Both the position numbers and the translations under genes were made by a program. The notes under the pieces were generated by a model. That model ran no database searches and had not been told where the DNA came from. It saw nothing but the letters and a program-made list of their open reading frames with translations. Positions 34,375-42,820 of a DNA stretch of 64,000 bases are shown one piece after another; the first letter of the stretch is position 1, and the number at the start of each line of letters is the position of its first letter. Location of the stretch: NCBI GenBank assembly GCA_944325315.1, contig CALVAA010000009.1, forward strand, positions 32,848-96,847, read 5' to 3'. This DNA is from Candidatus Gastranaerophilales bacterium. GTDB taxonomy: Bacteria; Cyanobacteriota; Vampirovibrionia; Gastranaerophilales; Gastranaerophilaceae.

Positions 34375-34587
34375 ATGTCTCACATTAAAATAGATAAAAA
34401 CAAGTGCAAGTCTTGTTATTTGTGTGTTGATGTGTGCCCCAATAAGCTTATCCAAAAAAGTAACTGTTTAGGCAAAACCGGAGAATTTGTTGTAGAATTC
34501 AAAGACAAAGACTCAAAATGTACCGCTTGCGCTCAATGCGCCATGATGTGTCCTGATATTGCCATTGTGGAAGTTGTTAAAGAATGA
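34375..34587 (+). CDS. 2-oxoacid:ferredoxin oxidoreductase, delta (ferredoxin) subunit
   Basis: A 70-residue protein with two 4Fe-4S clusters (CKSCYLCVDVCP and CTACAQCAMMCP), the delta subunit that passes electrons from keto-acid oxidation to free ferredoxin. GGGGAG lies 6 bp before the ATG. It overlaps the alpha-subunit gene by 4 bp, opening a delta-alpha-beta-gamma operon. Confidence 0.93.
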   Translation: MSHIKIDKNKCKSCYLCVDVCPNKLIQKSNCLGKTGEFVVEFKDKDSKCTACAQCAMMCPDIAIVEVVKE

Positions 34588-35654
34588 AAGAAAAAACTCT
34601 CTTAAAAGGAAATATTGCTATAGCAAAAGCTGCACTAAACTGCGGTTGCAGCTGCTATTTTGGCTATCCGATAACTCCTCAGACTGAAATCGGAGAGTAT
34701 TTGAGCTTTGAAATGCAAAAAAACAATCTTGCTTATGTTTGTGCTGAATCTGAAATCGGTGCAATAAATATGGCGCTCGGGGCTGCTTCAGTCGGAGCAA
34801 AAGTAATGACATCAAGCTCATCATGTGCAGTTTCTCTTATGCAAGAAACACTCTCTTATGCATGCTCTGATGAGCTGCCTATAGTATTGGTTAATGTGAT
34901 GCGTGCAGGACCCGGTCAGGGTTATATTTTCCCTTCACAAGGAGACTATAACCAAACGACAATAGGGGGCGGAAACGGCGATTATCACATAATATCTCTT
35001 TCCCCTTCTTCTGTGCAGGAATGCGTTGATATGACATATAAGGCCTTTTATCTTGCACAAAAATACAAAAACCCGACAATTTTACTGGTAGACGGGCTAT
35101 TAGGACAAACAGCAGAGCCTTGTATACTTTTTGATAATCCTTACAAAGAAATTGATAATTCCTCCTGGGCACTAACAGGCGCAAAAAACAGACCTTCAAG
35201 AAAAATTCACTCACTTGAGCCAAGTCAAAACAAACTTAATAAACACATTCTGAATTTAAAAAACAAGTATGATTTAATAGAAAAAAACGAAACTGATTAT
35301 GAAAAATATATGTGCGATGATGCCGAAATAATTTTAACCGCATTCGGATCATTAGCAAGAGCGGTAAAGGCGGTTGTAAACAGTTTTAGGGAAAAAGGAC
35401 TGAAAGCCGGTCTTTTTAGACCAAAAACTCTGTATCCTTTTCCGTATGATGCACTAAAAAAGATAGCTTCACAAGCAAAAGCCATTATAGATATTGAAAT
35501 GAATTTAGGACAAATGCTAAGAGATGTTAAACTTGGCGTTTTATCCGATTCAAAAGTTTACTTTATAGGAAAACCTACAGGAAATTGGCTAAAAAAAGAA
35601 GAGATTATCGACTCGGTTGAAAACATCCTAAAGGAAAATTATGCAAATATTTAG
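34584..35654 (+). CDS. 2-oxoacid:ferredoxin oxidoreductase, alpha subunit (VorB/KorA type)
   Basis: A 356-residue subunit with the family features GYPITPQTEIGEYLS, AESEIGAINMALGAASVGAKVMTSSSS and RAGPGQGYIFPSQGDYNQ. Together with the beta subunit it decarboxylates a 2-oxo acid and transfers the acyl group to CoA. The sequence type is used for both 2-oxoglutarate and branched-chain 2-oxoisovalerate enzymes. The immediate link to fabH makes branched-chain or other short keto acids attractive substrates (inference). It overlaps the beta-subunit gene by 14 bp. Confidence 0.9.
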   Translation: MKEKTLLKGNIAIAKAALNCGCSCYFGYPITPQTEIGEYLSFEMQKNNLAYVCAESEIGAINMALGAASVGAKVMTSSSSCAVSLMQETLSYACSDELPIVLVNVMRAGPGQGYIFPSQGDYNQTTIGGGNGDYHIISLSPSSVQECVDMTYKAFYLAQKYKNPTILLVDGLLGQTAEPCILFDNPYKEIDNSSWALTGAKNRPSRKIHSLEPSQNKLNKHILNLKNKYDLIEKNETDYEKYMCDDAEIILTAFGSLARAVKAVVNSFREKGLKAGLFRPKTLYPFPYDALKKIASQAKAIIDIEMNLGQMLRDVKLGVLSDSKVYFIGKPTGNWLKKEEIIDSVENILKENYANI

Positions 35655-36396
35655 CACACCAAAATCAATAAAAAAAGATTCGTCTTTCTCTTTTTGCCCC
35701 GGTTGCGACCATGGCATTGCAGTTAAACTTGTAGCACAGATTATAGATGAGATGAATTTGCAGGATAAAACAATTGCAATAGCGTCATCCGGATGCTCGG
35801 TTACATTATATAACTTTTTAGATGTAGATTGCATAGAATCCCCGCACGGTAGAGCCTGCGCTGTTGCAACGGGTGTTAAAAGAGCACACAAGGCAAACGG
35901 GAAAGAAATGTTTGTATTTACATACCAAGGAGACGGAGACTTTGCTTCAATAGGATTAAGTGAATCGCTTCACAGTGCTTTAAGGGGTGAAAATATAACG
36001 GCTATTTGTATAAACAATACAAATTACGGTATGACCGGAGGCCAACTTGGCCCAACTACTGTTTTAGGGCAAATTACAACAACCAGTCCTATGGGCCGCA
36101 ACATAGAGTATCACGGTTTCCCGATTAAAACAGCAGAGCATGTGGCTCTTTGTGAAGGAAGTGCTTTCAGTGCAAGAGTTGCTTTGTACGATATAAAAAA
36201 CATTATAAATGCAAAAAAACAAATCAAAAAGGCTTTTGAATGTCAACTAAAAGGATATGGTTTTAGTTTTGTAGAAATACTTTCCAACTGTCCTACAAAT
36301 TGGAAACTAAGCCCTTTGGATTCACACAAAAAAATTGAAAATGAATTAAGTAAAATCTACCCGATAAAAGTATTTAAGGACATAACAAATGATTAA
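35641..36396 (+). CDS. 2-oxoacid:ferredoxin oxidoreductase, beta (thiamine pyrophosphate) subunit
   Basis: A 251-residue TPP-binding subunit: FCPGCDHGIAVKL at the start, then ASSGCSVTLYNFL, SPHGRACAVATGVKRA, the TPP motif GDGDFASIG...NNTNYGMTGGQ, and SPMGRN. Cys and TPP motifs are intact. The gamma-subunit gene overlaps its end by 8 bp. Confidence 0.93.
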   Translation: MQIFSTPKSIKKDSSFSFCPGCDHGIAVKLVAQIIDEMNLQDKTIAIASSGCSVTLYNFLDVDCIESPHGRACAVATGVKRAHKANGKEMFVFTYQGDGDFASIGLSESLHSALRGENITAICINNTNYGMTGGQLGPTTVLGQITTTSPMGRNIEYHGFPIKTAEHVALCEGSAFSARVALYDIKNIINAKKQIKKAFECQLKGYGFSFVEILSNCPTNWKLSPLDSHKKIENELSKIYPIKVFKDITND

Positions 36397-36934
36397 AAAT
36401 TTCATAATTTCCGGCTCAGGCGGCCAAGGTATACTTTCAATAGGAACAGTGTTGGCAAATATATTCATGTTGAATGATTTATTTGTGTCATACTGCCCTT
36501 GTTATGGAGCTGAAATGAGGGGTGGAGCAGTTAATTGCGAAATAAATATGTCAAACGAAGAATTATTGAGTTTGCAAAACGAAAAAGCAGATTATGTAAT
36601 TGCACTAAATCAAACATCTTTAGATAAATTTATAAATAAAGTTAAAAAAAACGGAACAATAATTGTAAATTCATCTCTTGCAAAAATTGAAAAAACAAGA
36701 AATGATATAAAATATATCTTTGCACCTCTAACACAAGAAGCATTAAAGCTCGGTAATATTAAGATTGCAAATTCAATTGCACTTGGAATATTATCCAAAA
36801 TAACCGACAACTTTTCAATTGAAAAAGTTAAAAAAGCTTACGAAAAAATTTTAAAAAATAAAACTGAATTGATACAAAAAAATATCGAAGCATATTTGTT
36901 TGGATATAATTATTTACAAGAGAGGATACAATGA
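36389..36934 (+). CDS. 2-oxoacid:ferredoxin oxidoreductase, gamma subunit
   Basis: A 181-residue gamma subunit with ISGSGGQGILSIGTVLA, CPCYGAEMRGGAVNCEI and IANSIALGIL, the usual CoA-binding domain pattern. It overlaps fabH by 4 bp (ATGA), so ketoacid oxidation and fatty-acid initiation genes are translationally coupled here. Confidence 0.93.
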   Translation: MIKNFIISGSGGQGILSIGTVLANIFMLNDLFVSYCPCYGAEMRGGAVNCEINMSNEELLSLQNEKADYVIALNQTSLDKFINKVKKNGTIIVNSSLAKIEKTRNDIKYIFAPLTQEALKLGNIKIANSIALGILSKITDNFSIEKVKKAYEKILKNKTELIQKNIEAYLFGYNYLQERIQ

Positions 36935-37929
36935 ATACGGGAATAAAAATTAATGCAATAGACTTTGAAGTTGCAAGTAATAATATTTCAAACTTTGATT
37001 TGGAAAAAATATTAGATACTTCAGATGAATGGATTTCAACAAGAACAGGTATTAAAAACAGAAAAGTAGCGTCAGGGGATGAAACTTCTTCGGACTTAGG
37101 CATAAAAGCAGCTAAAAAAGTTATAAAAAGAAGTAATTTCGATGTGGATAAAATAGATTTAATTATAGCGGCAGCTTCCGCACCGGAAGATGTTTATCCT
37201 TCTGTTGCATGCATTATTCAAGAAGCAATAAATGCAAAAAATGCAGCTGCGTTTGATATTAAAGCGGCATGTTCGGGTTTTATTTTTGCACTTAATAATG
37301 CAAGAGCATTTATAAAATCCGGATTATACAAAAACATTTTAATTGTTGCAACGGATGCAACAACAAAATTTACCGATTGGACAGACCGATCAGTTTGCGT
37401 ATTGTTTGGAGACGGCGCAGGAGCAATGATTGTAAGCGCAACCGAAGAAGACAGGGACGATATTTTAAACATAAATATGTTCTCAGACGGCTCTTGCGGA
37501 GATTATATAACTTTAAAAACACCGGGTATAAATTGTCCTTTAGTTGAAGATGCAAAAGAAAAAGAAAAACCTTTTATTAAAATGAAAGGCAAGGATGTAT
37601 ACAAATATGTAATGCAAACAATTCCGGATAAAATCGAAGAGCTTTTAAAGGAAAGCAAAATGAACATAAAAGATATTGACTACTTCATCCCGCACCAATC
37701 AAATCAAAGAATGATAGATGCACTGTCTCAAAGATTGGAATTAGATGAAACAAAAGTTATATCTAACATAGAAAACTATGGAAATATGTCTGCCGCTTCG
37801 GTTGTGGTTGCTATCAGAGAAGCAATTGACGAAGGAAAAATTAAACTGCCGGCGACTCTTTTAATAAGCGCATTTGGGGCAGGCATGACAGGAGCAAACG
37901 GAATTATAAAACTGGATAAAAATATATAA
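36931..37929 (+). CDS. fabH: 3-oxoacyl-[ACP] synthase III
   Basis: Starts fatty-acid synthesis by condensing an acyl-CoA with malonyl-ACP. Catalytic triad Cys114 (KAACSGFIFAL), His255 (FIPHQSN) and Asn285 (ENYGNMSAAS); STRTGIKNR and the GDGAGAM strand are also present. Length 332. The 4-bp overlap with the oxidoreductase gamma gene suggests that its acyl-CoA primer is supplied by that complex, for example isobutyryl- or isovaleryl-CoA giving branched fatty acids (inference). fabF follows 20 bp later; no acpP lies between them. Confidence 0.95.
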   Translation: MNTGIKINAIDFEVASNNISNFDLEKILDTSDEWISTRTGIKNRKVASGDETSSDLGIKAAKKVIKRSNFDVDKIDLIIAAASAPEDVYPSVACIIQEAINAKNAAAFDIKAACSGFIFALNNARAFIKSGLYKNILIVATDATTKFTDWTDRSVCVLFGDGAGAMIVSATEEDRDDILNINMFSDGSCGDYITLKTPGINCPLVEDAKEKEKPFIKMKGKDVYKYVMQTIPDKIEELLKESKMNIKDIDYFIPHQSNQRMIDALSQRLELDETKVISNIENYGNMSAASVVVAIREAIDEGKIKLPATLLISAFGAGMTGANGIIKLDKNI

Positions 37930-37949
37930 CAAAAACAGGAGAATAAAGT

Positions 37950-39188
37950 ATGAAAAGACGAGTAGTTGTAACCGGCATGGGTTGTATATCGCCTTTCGGA
38001 GTAGGGATTGACGTTCTTTGGGAAGGGCTCAAAGCAGGCAAAAGCGCAATAAGATACCTTACTCTTGACAAAGAAAAACATCTTGTTCATATCGGAGGAC
38101 AAGTTCCCGAGTTTGACGTAACAAAATATGTTGACCCTAAAGATGCAAGAAGAATGGATAAATTCATTCTATGTTCAGTTGTAGCTGCCACTCTTGCTAT
38201 GGAGGATTCCGGACTTGATTTAGAAAAAGAAGATTTAACAAGGTTTGGAGTAATTGCAGGTTCTGCTGCAGGCGGTCTTGAAACAATACAAAAAAATCAT
38301 GAAGTGATGCAACAAAGAGGCTATCATAAATGCTCACCTTTTATGGTTCCAATGATGATAACCAACATGGCAGCAGGAAAAATTTCTATTAAATATGGAC
38401 TTAAAGGAATGTCTAAGTCTGTTGTAACAGCCTGTGCAACAGGTGCTCATTCAATAGGGGATGCACAAAGAGCAATACAGGTAGGTGATGCTGATATAAT
38501 GATTGCAGGAGGCGCTGAAGCAGGCATTTGCGATTTAGGAATAGGTGCTTTTACATCAGCAAAAACTCTGTCTAAAAACAATGAAGACCCAGCTAAAGCA
38601 TCACGTCCCTACGATATTAAAAGAGACGGTTTTATAATGTCTGAAGGTGCAGGAATGTTGATTTTAGAAGAAAGAGAACACGCAATCAAAAGAGGGGCAA
38701 GAATTTATGCCGAATTAGCAGGATACGGGCAATCTTCAGATGCTTATGATATGGTAGCACCTGATCCTACAGGAAGCGGAGCAGCTTTAGCAATGGAGCT
38801 TGCACTTAAAGATGCTAATCTTACCACAAAAGATATCGGGTATATCAATGCGCATGGCACTTCAACCCATGCAGGCGACATAGCTGAATCAAAAGCCATT
38901 GCAAAAGTCTTTGGAGACAAAGAACAAAATAATAATTTATACGTTTCTTCCACAAAATCCATGACAGGTCATATGCTTGGAGGGGCAGGCTCGGTTGAAG
39001 CTATAATTTCAATAAAAGCCATGCTTGAAGGAATTATTCCTCCTACAATCAATCTCGAACAACAGGATAGCGAAGTTGCAAACCTTAACTATACACCAAA
39101 TAAGGCAGTTAAAAAGGAGCTAAATGCGGTTTTGTCGAACTCATTTGGATTTGGAGGATGCAATGCAGTTTTAGTATTTAAAAAATAA
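37950..39188 (+). CDS. fabF: 3-oxoacyl-[ACP] synthase II
   Basis: Elongating condensing enzyme of fatty-acid synthesis. Catalytic Cys in VVTACATGAHS, His in INAHGTSTHAGD and His in STKSMTGHMLGGAG; the GFGGCNAVLVF end is standard. Length 412. AGGAG lies 9 bp before the ATG. A terminator hairpin overlaps its stop codon, ending the operon. Confidence 0.97.
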   Translation: MKRRVVVTGMGCISPFGVGIDVLWEGLKAGKSAIRYLTLDKEKHLVHIGGQVPEFDVTKYVDPKDARRMDKFILCSVVAATLAMEDSGLDLEKEDLTRFGVIAGSAAGGLETIQKNHEVMQQRGYHKCSPFMVPMMITNMAAGKISIKYGLKGMSKSVVTACATGAHSIGDAQRAIQVGDADIMIAGGAEAGICDLGIGAFTSAKTLSKNNEDPAKASRPYDIKRDGFIMSEGAGMLILEEREHAIKRGARIYAELAGYGQSSDAYDMVAPDPTGSGAALAMELALKDANLTTKDIGYINAHGTSTHAGDIAESKAIAKVFGDKEQNNNLYVSSTKSMTGHMLGGAGSVEAIISIKAMLEGIIPPTINLEQQDSEVANLNYTPNKAVKKELNAVLSNSFGFGGCNAVLVFKK

Positions 39189-39212
39189 ACCCTATTTCAG
39201 GGTTTATTTTTT
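39181..39212. terminator. Bidirectional terminator between fabF and the convergent hypothetical
   Basis: AAATAAACCCT / AGGGTTTATTT with loop ATTTC, flanked by A- and T-tracts; it overlaps both gene ends. Confidence 0.85.
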
Positions 39213-39911
39213 AACAAAACTGTCAACACCGTTTGAAAATACAACTTTTTCACTTCCTCCGGATTTATTTCCTTTGAAAACTTTTTTTACAATATTGCCT
39301 TCAAGGTCCTGTTCAAAAATTCTTATTTCACCGGATTTAGGAAAGTGACAAACAGAAACTTTTTCCAATTGGCCATTATTTGCTTTTCTTTCAAAAATCG
39401 AATAAAAACAATTTTCTTTAAATTTCTTTTTATCATGTGCTACAACACCTAAAATCTCATCGCCGTCTTTTGAGTCAAACTTTATTTTTGCGGTTTTATT
39501 TAACTCACAAGCATTCTGTAAAATATTTTTAGATTTTTTATCAATGCTGACTTTTTGCCCCGAAGGAAAACTCAAAGGCATAAAAGTATACTTAAAACGC
39601 TTAAGTGAGCTTGGAATATTTTTGTATAAATTATCAAATGAATCTTTAATGATATTTTCTTCCTTAATATTCAATAAAGAAGGAGCATTAATCGCTTTTG
39701 AAACATTTTTTTGAGCTTTTTTTAAAACGCAAACATCTTTTATTTCATCTGTTGCCTGAAGGAGCGCTTTAGAAGTATTTATTGCTTGATTGGACGCATT
39801 AAGCGCAGCAGACACTCCCGTAATTGTTTTATTAACACCGTTCTTTCCTGCTTTTTCAACACCTTCTTTTGCAATTTTTCCAACAGTTTTTGATACCAGT
39901 GATAAATCCAT
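39204..39911 (-). CDS. Hypothetical protein, 235 residues
   Basis: No known family. Residues 1-75 are an amphipathic Ala/Lys/Asn helix (SKTVGKIAKEGVEKAG...LNASNQAINTSKALL), similar in style to the N-termini of the 31056 and 58368 proteins. The C-terminal half (about 100-230) looks like a beta-rich domain with repeated charged strands (AKIKFDSKDGDEILGVV, CHFPKSGEIRIFEQDL) and a VFKG motif near residue 212. No signal peptide or membrane helix. GGGG precedes the ATG. It has its own terminator and is probably monocistronic. Confidence 0.7.
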   Translation of the reverse strand: MDLSLVSKTVGKIAKEGVEKAGKNGVNKTITGVSAALNASNQAINTSKALLQATDEIKDVCVLKKAQKNVSKAINAPSLLNIKEENIIKDSFDNLYKNIPSSLKRFKYTFMPLSFPSGQKVSIDKKSKNILQNACELNKTAKIKFDSKDGDEILGVVAHDKKKFKENCFYSIFERKANNGQLEKVSVCHFPKSGEIRIFEQDLEGNIVKKVFKGNKSGGSEKVVFSNGVDSFVKK

Positions 39912-39975
39912 TATACAACCCCTAAAATAGCTATATAATAATAAAAAAAATAATTAATAAAAAATTGCCATTAAA

Positions 39976-40239
39976 TTAAAAAATATTCTCTAATACACCC
40001 ATAATCACGCTTCTTAACACAGATAGGCATAAAAAAGCAATAATCGGAGAAATGTCAATCATTCCTAGCGGCGGAATTAGTTTTCTGAATGGTGCTAAAA
40101 ATATTTCACTAAAAGCCTTTAAAGATCTAAAAGGCTCGTTATGCCACTTTACTTGGGGAAACCAGGTAAGTAAAATTGTGATGAATAATACCAGAAATAT
40201 TAAATCAAATATACGGTCAACAGCAACAATAATACCCAT
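39976..40239 (-). CDS. YggT/Ycf19-family membrane protein
   Basis: An 87-residue protein with two membrane segments (residues about 4-28 and 62-85) around a loop with FPQVKWHNEPFRSLKAFSEIFLAPFRKLIPPLG. The PxW...P..L......FL.PfRk..PP pattern is the YggT signature; cyanobacterial and chloroplast relatives (Ycf19) act in membrane or division processes. It follows mtaP by 10 bp. Confidence 0.9.
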   Translation of the reverse strand: MGIIVAVDRIFDLIFLVLFITILLTWFPQVKWHNEPFRSLKAFSEIFLAPFRKLIPPLGMIDISPIIAFLCLSVLRSVIMGVLENIF

Positions 40240-40249
40240 AAAAACCTAC

Positions 40250-41038
40250 TTACCACTTTGCAGCATAGCTGCAATTACAGTCTCTATTTTCATCCGTGTT
40301 TTCAATTATCTTGAAAAGCAGTTTTTGCAATTTTGAAATATTTTCACTAAATACCTGCATAACAGCCTCATGACTTACAGGCTCGCAATCATTTACAAGG
40401 CCTGCATCATAGTCGGTTATTAAAGAAATATTCAAAGGACACATATTCATTTCTTTAACCAAATGCGCCTCCGGGTATTGAGTCATATTAATAACTTCCC
40501 ATCCTTGATTTGTAAAAAAAGCACTTTCAGCTTTTGTGTTGAATCTGGGACCTTGAATAACTACAACAGTACCTTTTTTATGAATAGAAAAACCCAGCTC
40601 ATTTGCAGAATCAATAGCAATTTTTCTCATCTGCGGGCAATATGGCTCAGCAGAAGATATATGTTGTATGTCTGTTTTATCAAAAAAGGTATCTTCACGA
40701 CCGTTGGTCCAGTTTACATACTGGTCGCAAAAAACAATGTCTCCGGGCTTTACATCTTTTTGTAAAGAACCTGCAGCGCAAGGGGAGATAACTCTTTTGC
40801 AGCCGATTTCTTTCATTGCCCAAACATTAGCTTTGTAGTTAACTTTGTGCGGAGCAATTGTATGATTTCTACCATGACGTGGCATGAATGCAACTTTCTT
40901 ATCTTTTATTGTGCCGAGCATTATAGAATCAGAGGTTTTTCCAAAAGGCGTGTCGATATTTATTTCTTTTATATCGTCTAAAAATTTATAAAAGCCTGAA
41001 CCGCCAAATATTCCTATAGAAGCTAAGTTTTCTTCCAC
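40250..41038 (-). CDS. mtnP: S-methyl-5'-thioadenosine phosphorylase
   Basis: Phosphorolyses methylthioadenosine, a by-product of SAM use, to adenine and methylthioribose 1-phosphate. GIFGGSGFYKF, PRHGRNHTIAPHKVNYKANVWAMK, CDQYVNWTNGRE, VVIQGPRFNTKAESAFF and the substrate-specificity loop INMTQYPEAHLVKEMNM are all typical of the MTAP branch. Its C-terminus is rich in Cys. It complements metK in SAM turnover. It lies between the pilin and yggT on one transcript. Confidence 0.95.
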   Translation of the reverse strand: MEENLASIGIFGGSGFYKFLDDIKEINIDTPFGKTSDSIMLGTIKDKKVAFMPRHGRNHTIAPHKVNYKANVWAMKEIGCKRVISPCAAGSLQKDVKPGDIVFCDQYVNWTNGREDTFFDKTDIQHISSAEPYCPQMRKIAIDSANELGFSIHKKGTVVVIQGPRFNTKAESAFFTNQGWEVINMTQYPEAHLVKEMNMCPLNISLITDYDAGLVNDCEPVSHEAVMQVFSENISKLQKLLFKIIENTDENRDCNCSYAAKW

Positions 41039-41054
41039 ATTAATTTCCTTTTAA

Positions 41055-41735
41055 TTAATCATCTCCACGTTGGACTGATTTTTGAGTCCATAAATCTGCT
41101 CTTGCACCCGGAAGAATTCTTCCGTCAGCACGAATGCCGAAGCCAAAAGGGTCTTCTCCGGAATTTAAACCATCTACATCAATACATAAAACTTTATATG
41201 CGCTATCAAAACCGTTAGCATCTTTATGCAGCGGATTTGTGTCGTTTGGTGCTGCAAAAACTCTCTTTCCGCTTGCAACAGAGCCAAAGTGAGAACCGGG
41301 GCTTGCTTGATACCAAGTCACATCATCGCTTGTTACAATTTCAGCACCGACAGTTTGGAATGTTTTGCACCAGGTGTCCAAATTAGCTTTTGCAGTTGTG
41401 ATATTATTTGCATCAGCGTATGCAGCCGTAGCATTTGTTGCATTTGAGCAATTTTTACTTTTTATAGATAAAATATCCGCCATGCTTTCACAGAAATATG
41501 TAGCCACAGAAACGGCACTACCGTCTCTTTTAATGCCAAAATCACCATTTGCATAATATTTATCCGCATTTATAAGCTCTCTTACGATTGTGCCGAGAGT
41601 AGAATTAGCTTTTTTAAACTTCATTACATTCTCATCAGGGGCAGACTGAAATGCAACAGGTAATAAAATTGCGGTTAAAATACCTATAACCGTAAGTACT
41701 ATCAAAATTTCCGCCAGCGTAAAGCCTTTTTTCAT
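41055..41735 (-). CDS. Type IV pilin-like protein
   Basis: A 226-residue prepilin: MKKGFTLAEILIVLTVIGIL is a class III signal (cleavage after Gly4, Glu at +5) followed by the pilin helix. The mature part is Ala/Asn/Asp-rich with pairs of Cys (residues about 82-97 and 124, 186) likely to form disulfides. The open frame begins at a TTG six bases earlier, but the ATG at 41735 is placed by AGGGG and starts exactly at the prepilin leader. Exported to form or prime a pilus or pseudopilus. It shares a transcript with mtnP and a 68-residue protein. Confidence 0.92.
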   Translation of the reverse strand: MKKGFTLAEILIVLTVIGILTAILLPVAFQSAPDENVMKFKKANSTLGTIVRELINADKYYANGDFGIKRDGSAVSVATYFCESMADILSIKSKNCSNATNATAAYADANNITTAKANLDTWCKTFQTVGAEIVTSDDVTWYQASPGSHFGSVASGKRVFAAPNDTNPLHKDANGFDSAYKVLCIDVDGLNSGEDPFGFGIRADGRILPGARADLWTQKSVQRGDD

Positions 41736-41752
41736 ACTCAAACCCCTATATT

Positions 41753-41959
41753 CTAAATTAAGCCCATGATTTTTAAATCCCGTGCAATGTTTTTATCATA
41801 CATGCTTGCATAGGCTAAGTCCGTACTTGCAACACCGCTGTATTGATGATTTTGAACTTTTGAATTTCTATATAAATCGTTCTTTTTTTCAAACCAAGTA
41901 TGCTTTTCACTATTGTTGGTCTTGTTGTTATATCTATGCGTAATGGGCGCTATTCGCAT
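41753..41959 (-). CDS. Small hypothetical protein, 68 residues
   Basis: Starts MRIAPITHRYNNKTNN and is Asn/Lys/Tyr-rich, ending in a likely helix (STDLAYASMYDKNIARDLKIMGLI region). The MRI-x-x start resembles the N-terminus of the 30068 protein. GAGG lies 6-7 bp before the ATG, and a good promoter is upstream. It is the first gene of the unit with the pilin, mtnP and yggT. No known family. Confidence 0.65.
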   Translation of the reverse strand: MRIAPITHRYNNKTNNSEKHTWFEKKNDLYRNSKVQNHQYSGVASTDLAYASMYDKNIARDLKIMGLI

Positions 41960-41992
41960 TGAAACCTCAGTTTATATCTATCATCTGAATTT

Positions 41993-42021
41993 ATACTAAC
42001 ACAAATTAAGCTGTGTGGCAA
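41993..42021 (-). promoter_or_regulatory. Promoter of the small protein - pilin - mtnP - yggT unit
   Basis: On the minus strand TTGCCA (42021-42016) and TAGTAT (41998-41993) are 17 bp apart, 34 bp before the ATG at 41959. Confidence 0.55.
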
Positions 42022-42049
42022 TAAACAATATGATTAATAACAGGATAAA

Positions 42050-42820
42050 TCAAAAGGATGATGAATTAATTTTTATCAGCGCAAAAGCAATGGAAGCGCT
42101 AATTGCAAGATTTAAAGATTCTACGTTATTCTCTGTTAAAATTGTGAGTTTTTCATCCGACAGACTTACAATTTCTTCAGACAAGCCGTTTGCTTCACAA
42201 CCAAATGCAATGATAAAACTTTTTGGAAACTTATAGTTTAAAAAATTATTTTTTGAATCAACAACCATTGAAACCAGTGTTTTTTCTTTTTTTAATTTTT
42301 TAATAAAATTTATATCTTTTTCGACTATAAAGGGAATCTTAAACATATTTTGAGCAGAAGCCCTTATAACTTTTGGGTTATACAAGTCGACGCAATCGCC
42401 GAATAAAACAATTCCGTCAACTCCAAATGCAACAGCACTTCTGATAATTGTGCCTAAATTACCCGCATCTTTAATTGAATCAATAAGTGCAATTTTATCC
42501 AAGTTTAAAAAAACATCTCTGTTGTATGCAACTTCTTCGATGATTCCGACTGCATCGGTCGGGGTTTTTGTTGTTGAAATTTTTTTTAAAATTTCGTCAT
42601 TTACAAATACAAGATTTTCAATATTTTTAAGATTTTTTAAAGGATTATCTTCTTTAATAAAAAGATATTTAAAATTCATATTACTTTCAACAACGGCATC
42701 GATAGATTTTTTACCTTCAATAAGAGCCAGTTTTTCTTTTTTTCTGTATTTAGGATTTGAAAGTTTTAAGGCAAATTTAACTAAATCATTTTGTCTGCTT
42801 GAAATTCTGATTATTTCCAC
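42050..42820 (-). CDS. TrmH/SpoU-family RNA methyltransferase
   Basis: Adds a 2'-O-methyl group to rRNA or tRNA. The SPOUT knot is visible in ALIDSIKDAGNLGTIIRSA (motif 1), IVLFGDCVDLYNPKVIRASA, IAFGCEANGLSEEI (motif 2) and VESLNLAISASIA (motif 3). The N-terminal ~95 residues are the substrate-binding domain. The frame opens at 42838, but GTG 42820 is preceded by CAGGA at 9 bp and gives the typical MEIIRISSRQND start. It is the last gene of the 47786-to-42050 unit and overlaps the peptidase gene slightly. Confidence 0.92.
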   Translation of the reverse strand: MEIIRISSRQNDLVKFALKLSNPKYRKKEKLALIEGKKSIDAVVESNMNFKYLFIKEDNPLKNLKNIENLVFVNDEILKKISTTKTPTDAVGIIEEVAYNRDVFLNLDKIALIDSIKDAGNLGTIIRSAVAFGVDGIVLFGDCVDLYNPKVIRASAQNMFKIPFIVEKDINFIKKLKKEKTLVSMVVDSKNNFLNYKFPKSFIIAFGCEANGLSEEIVSLSDEKLTILTENNVESLNLAISASIAFALIKINSSSF

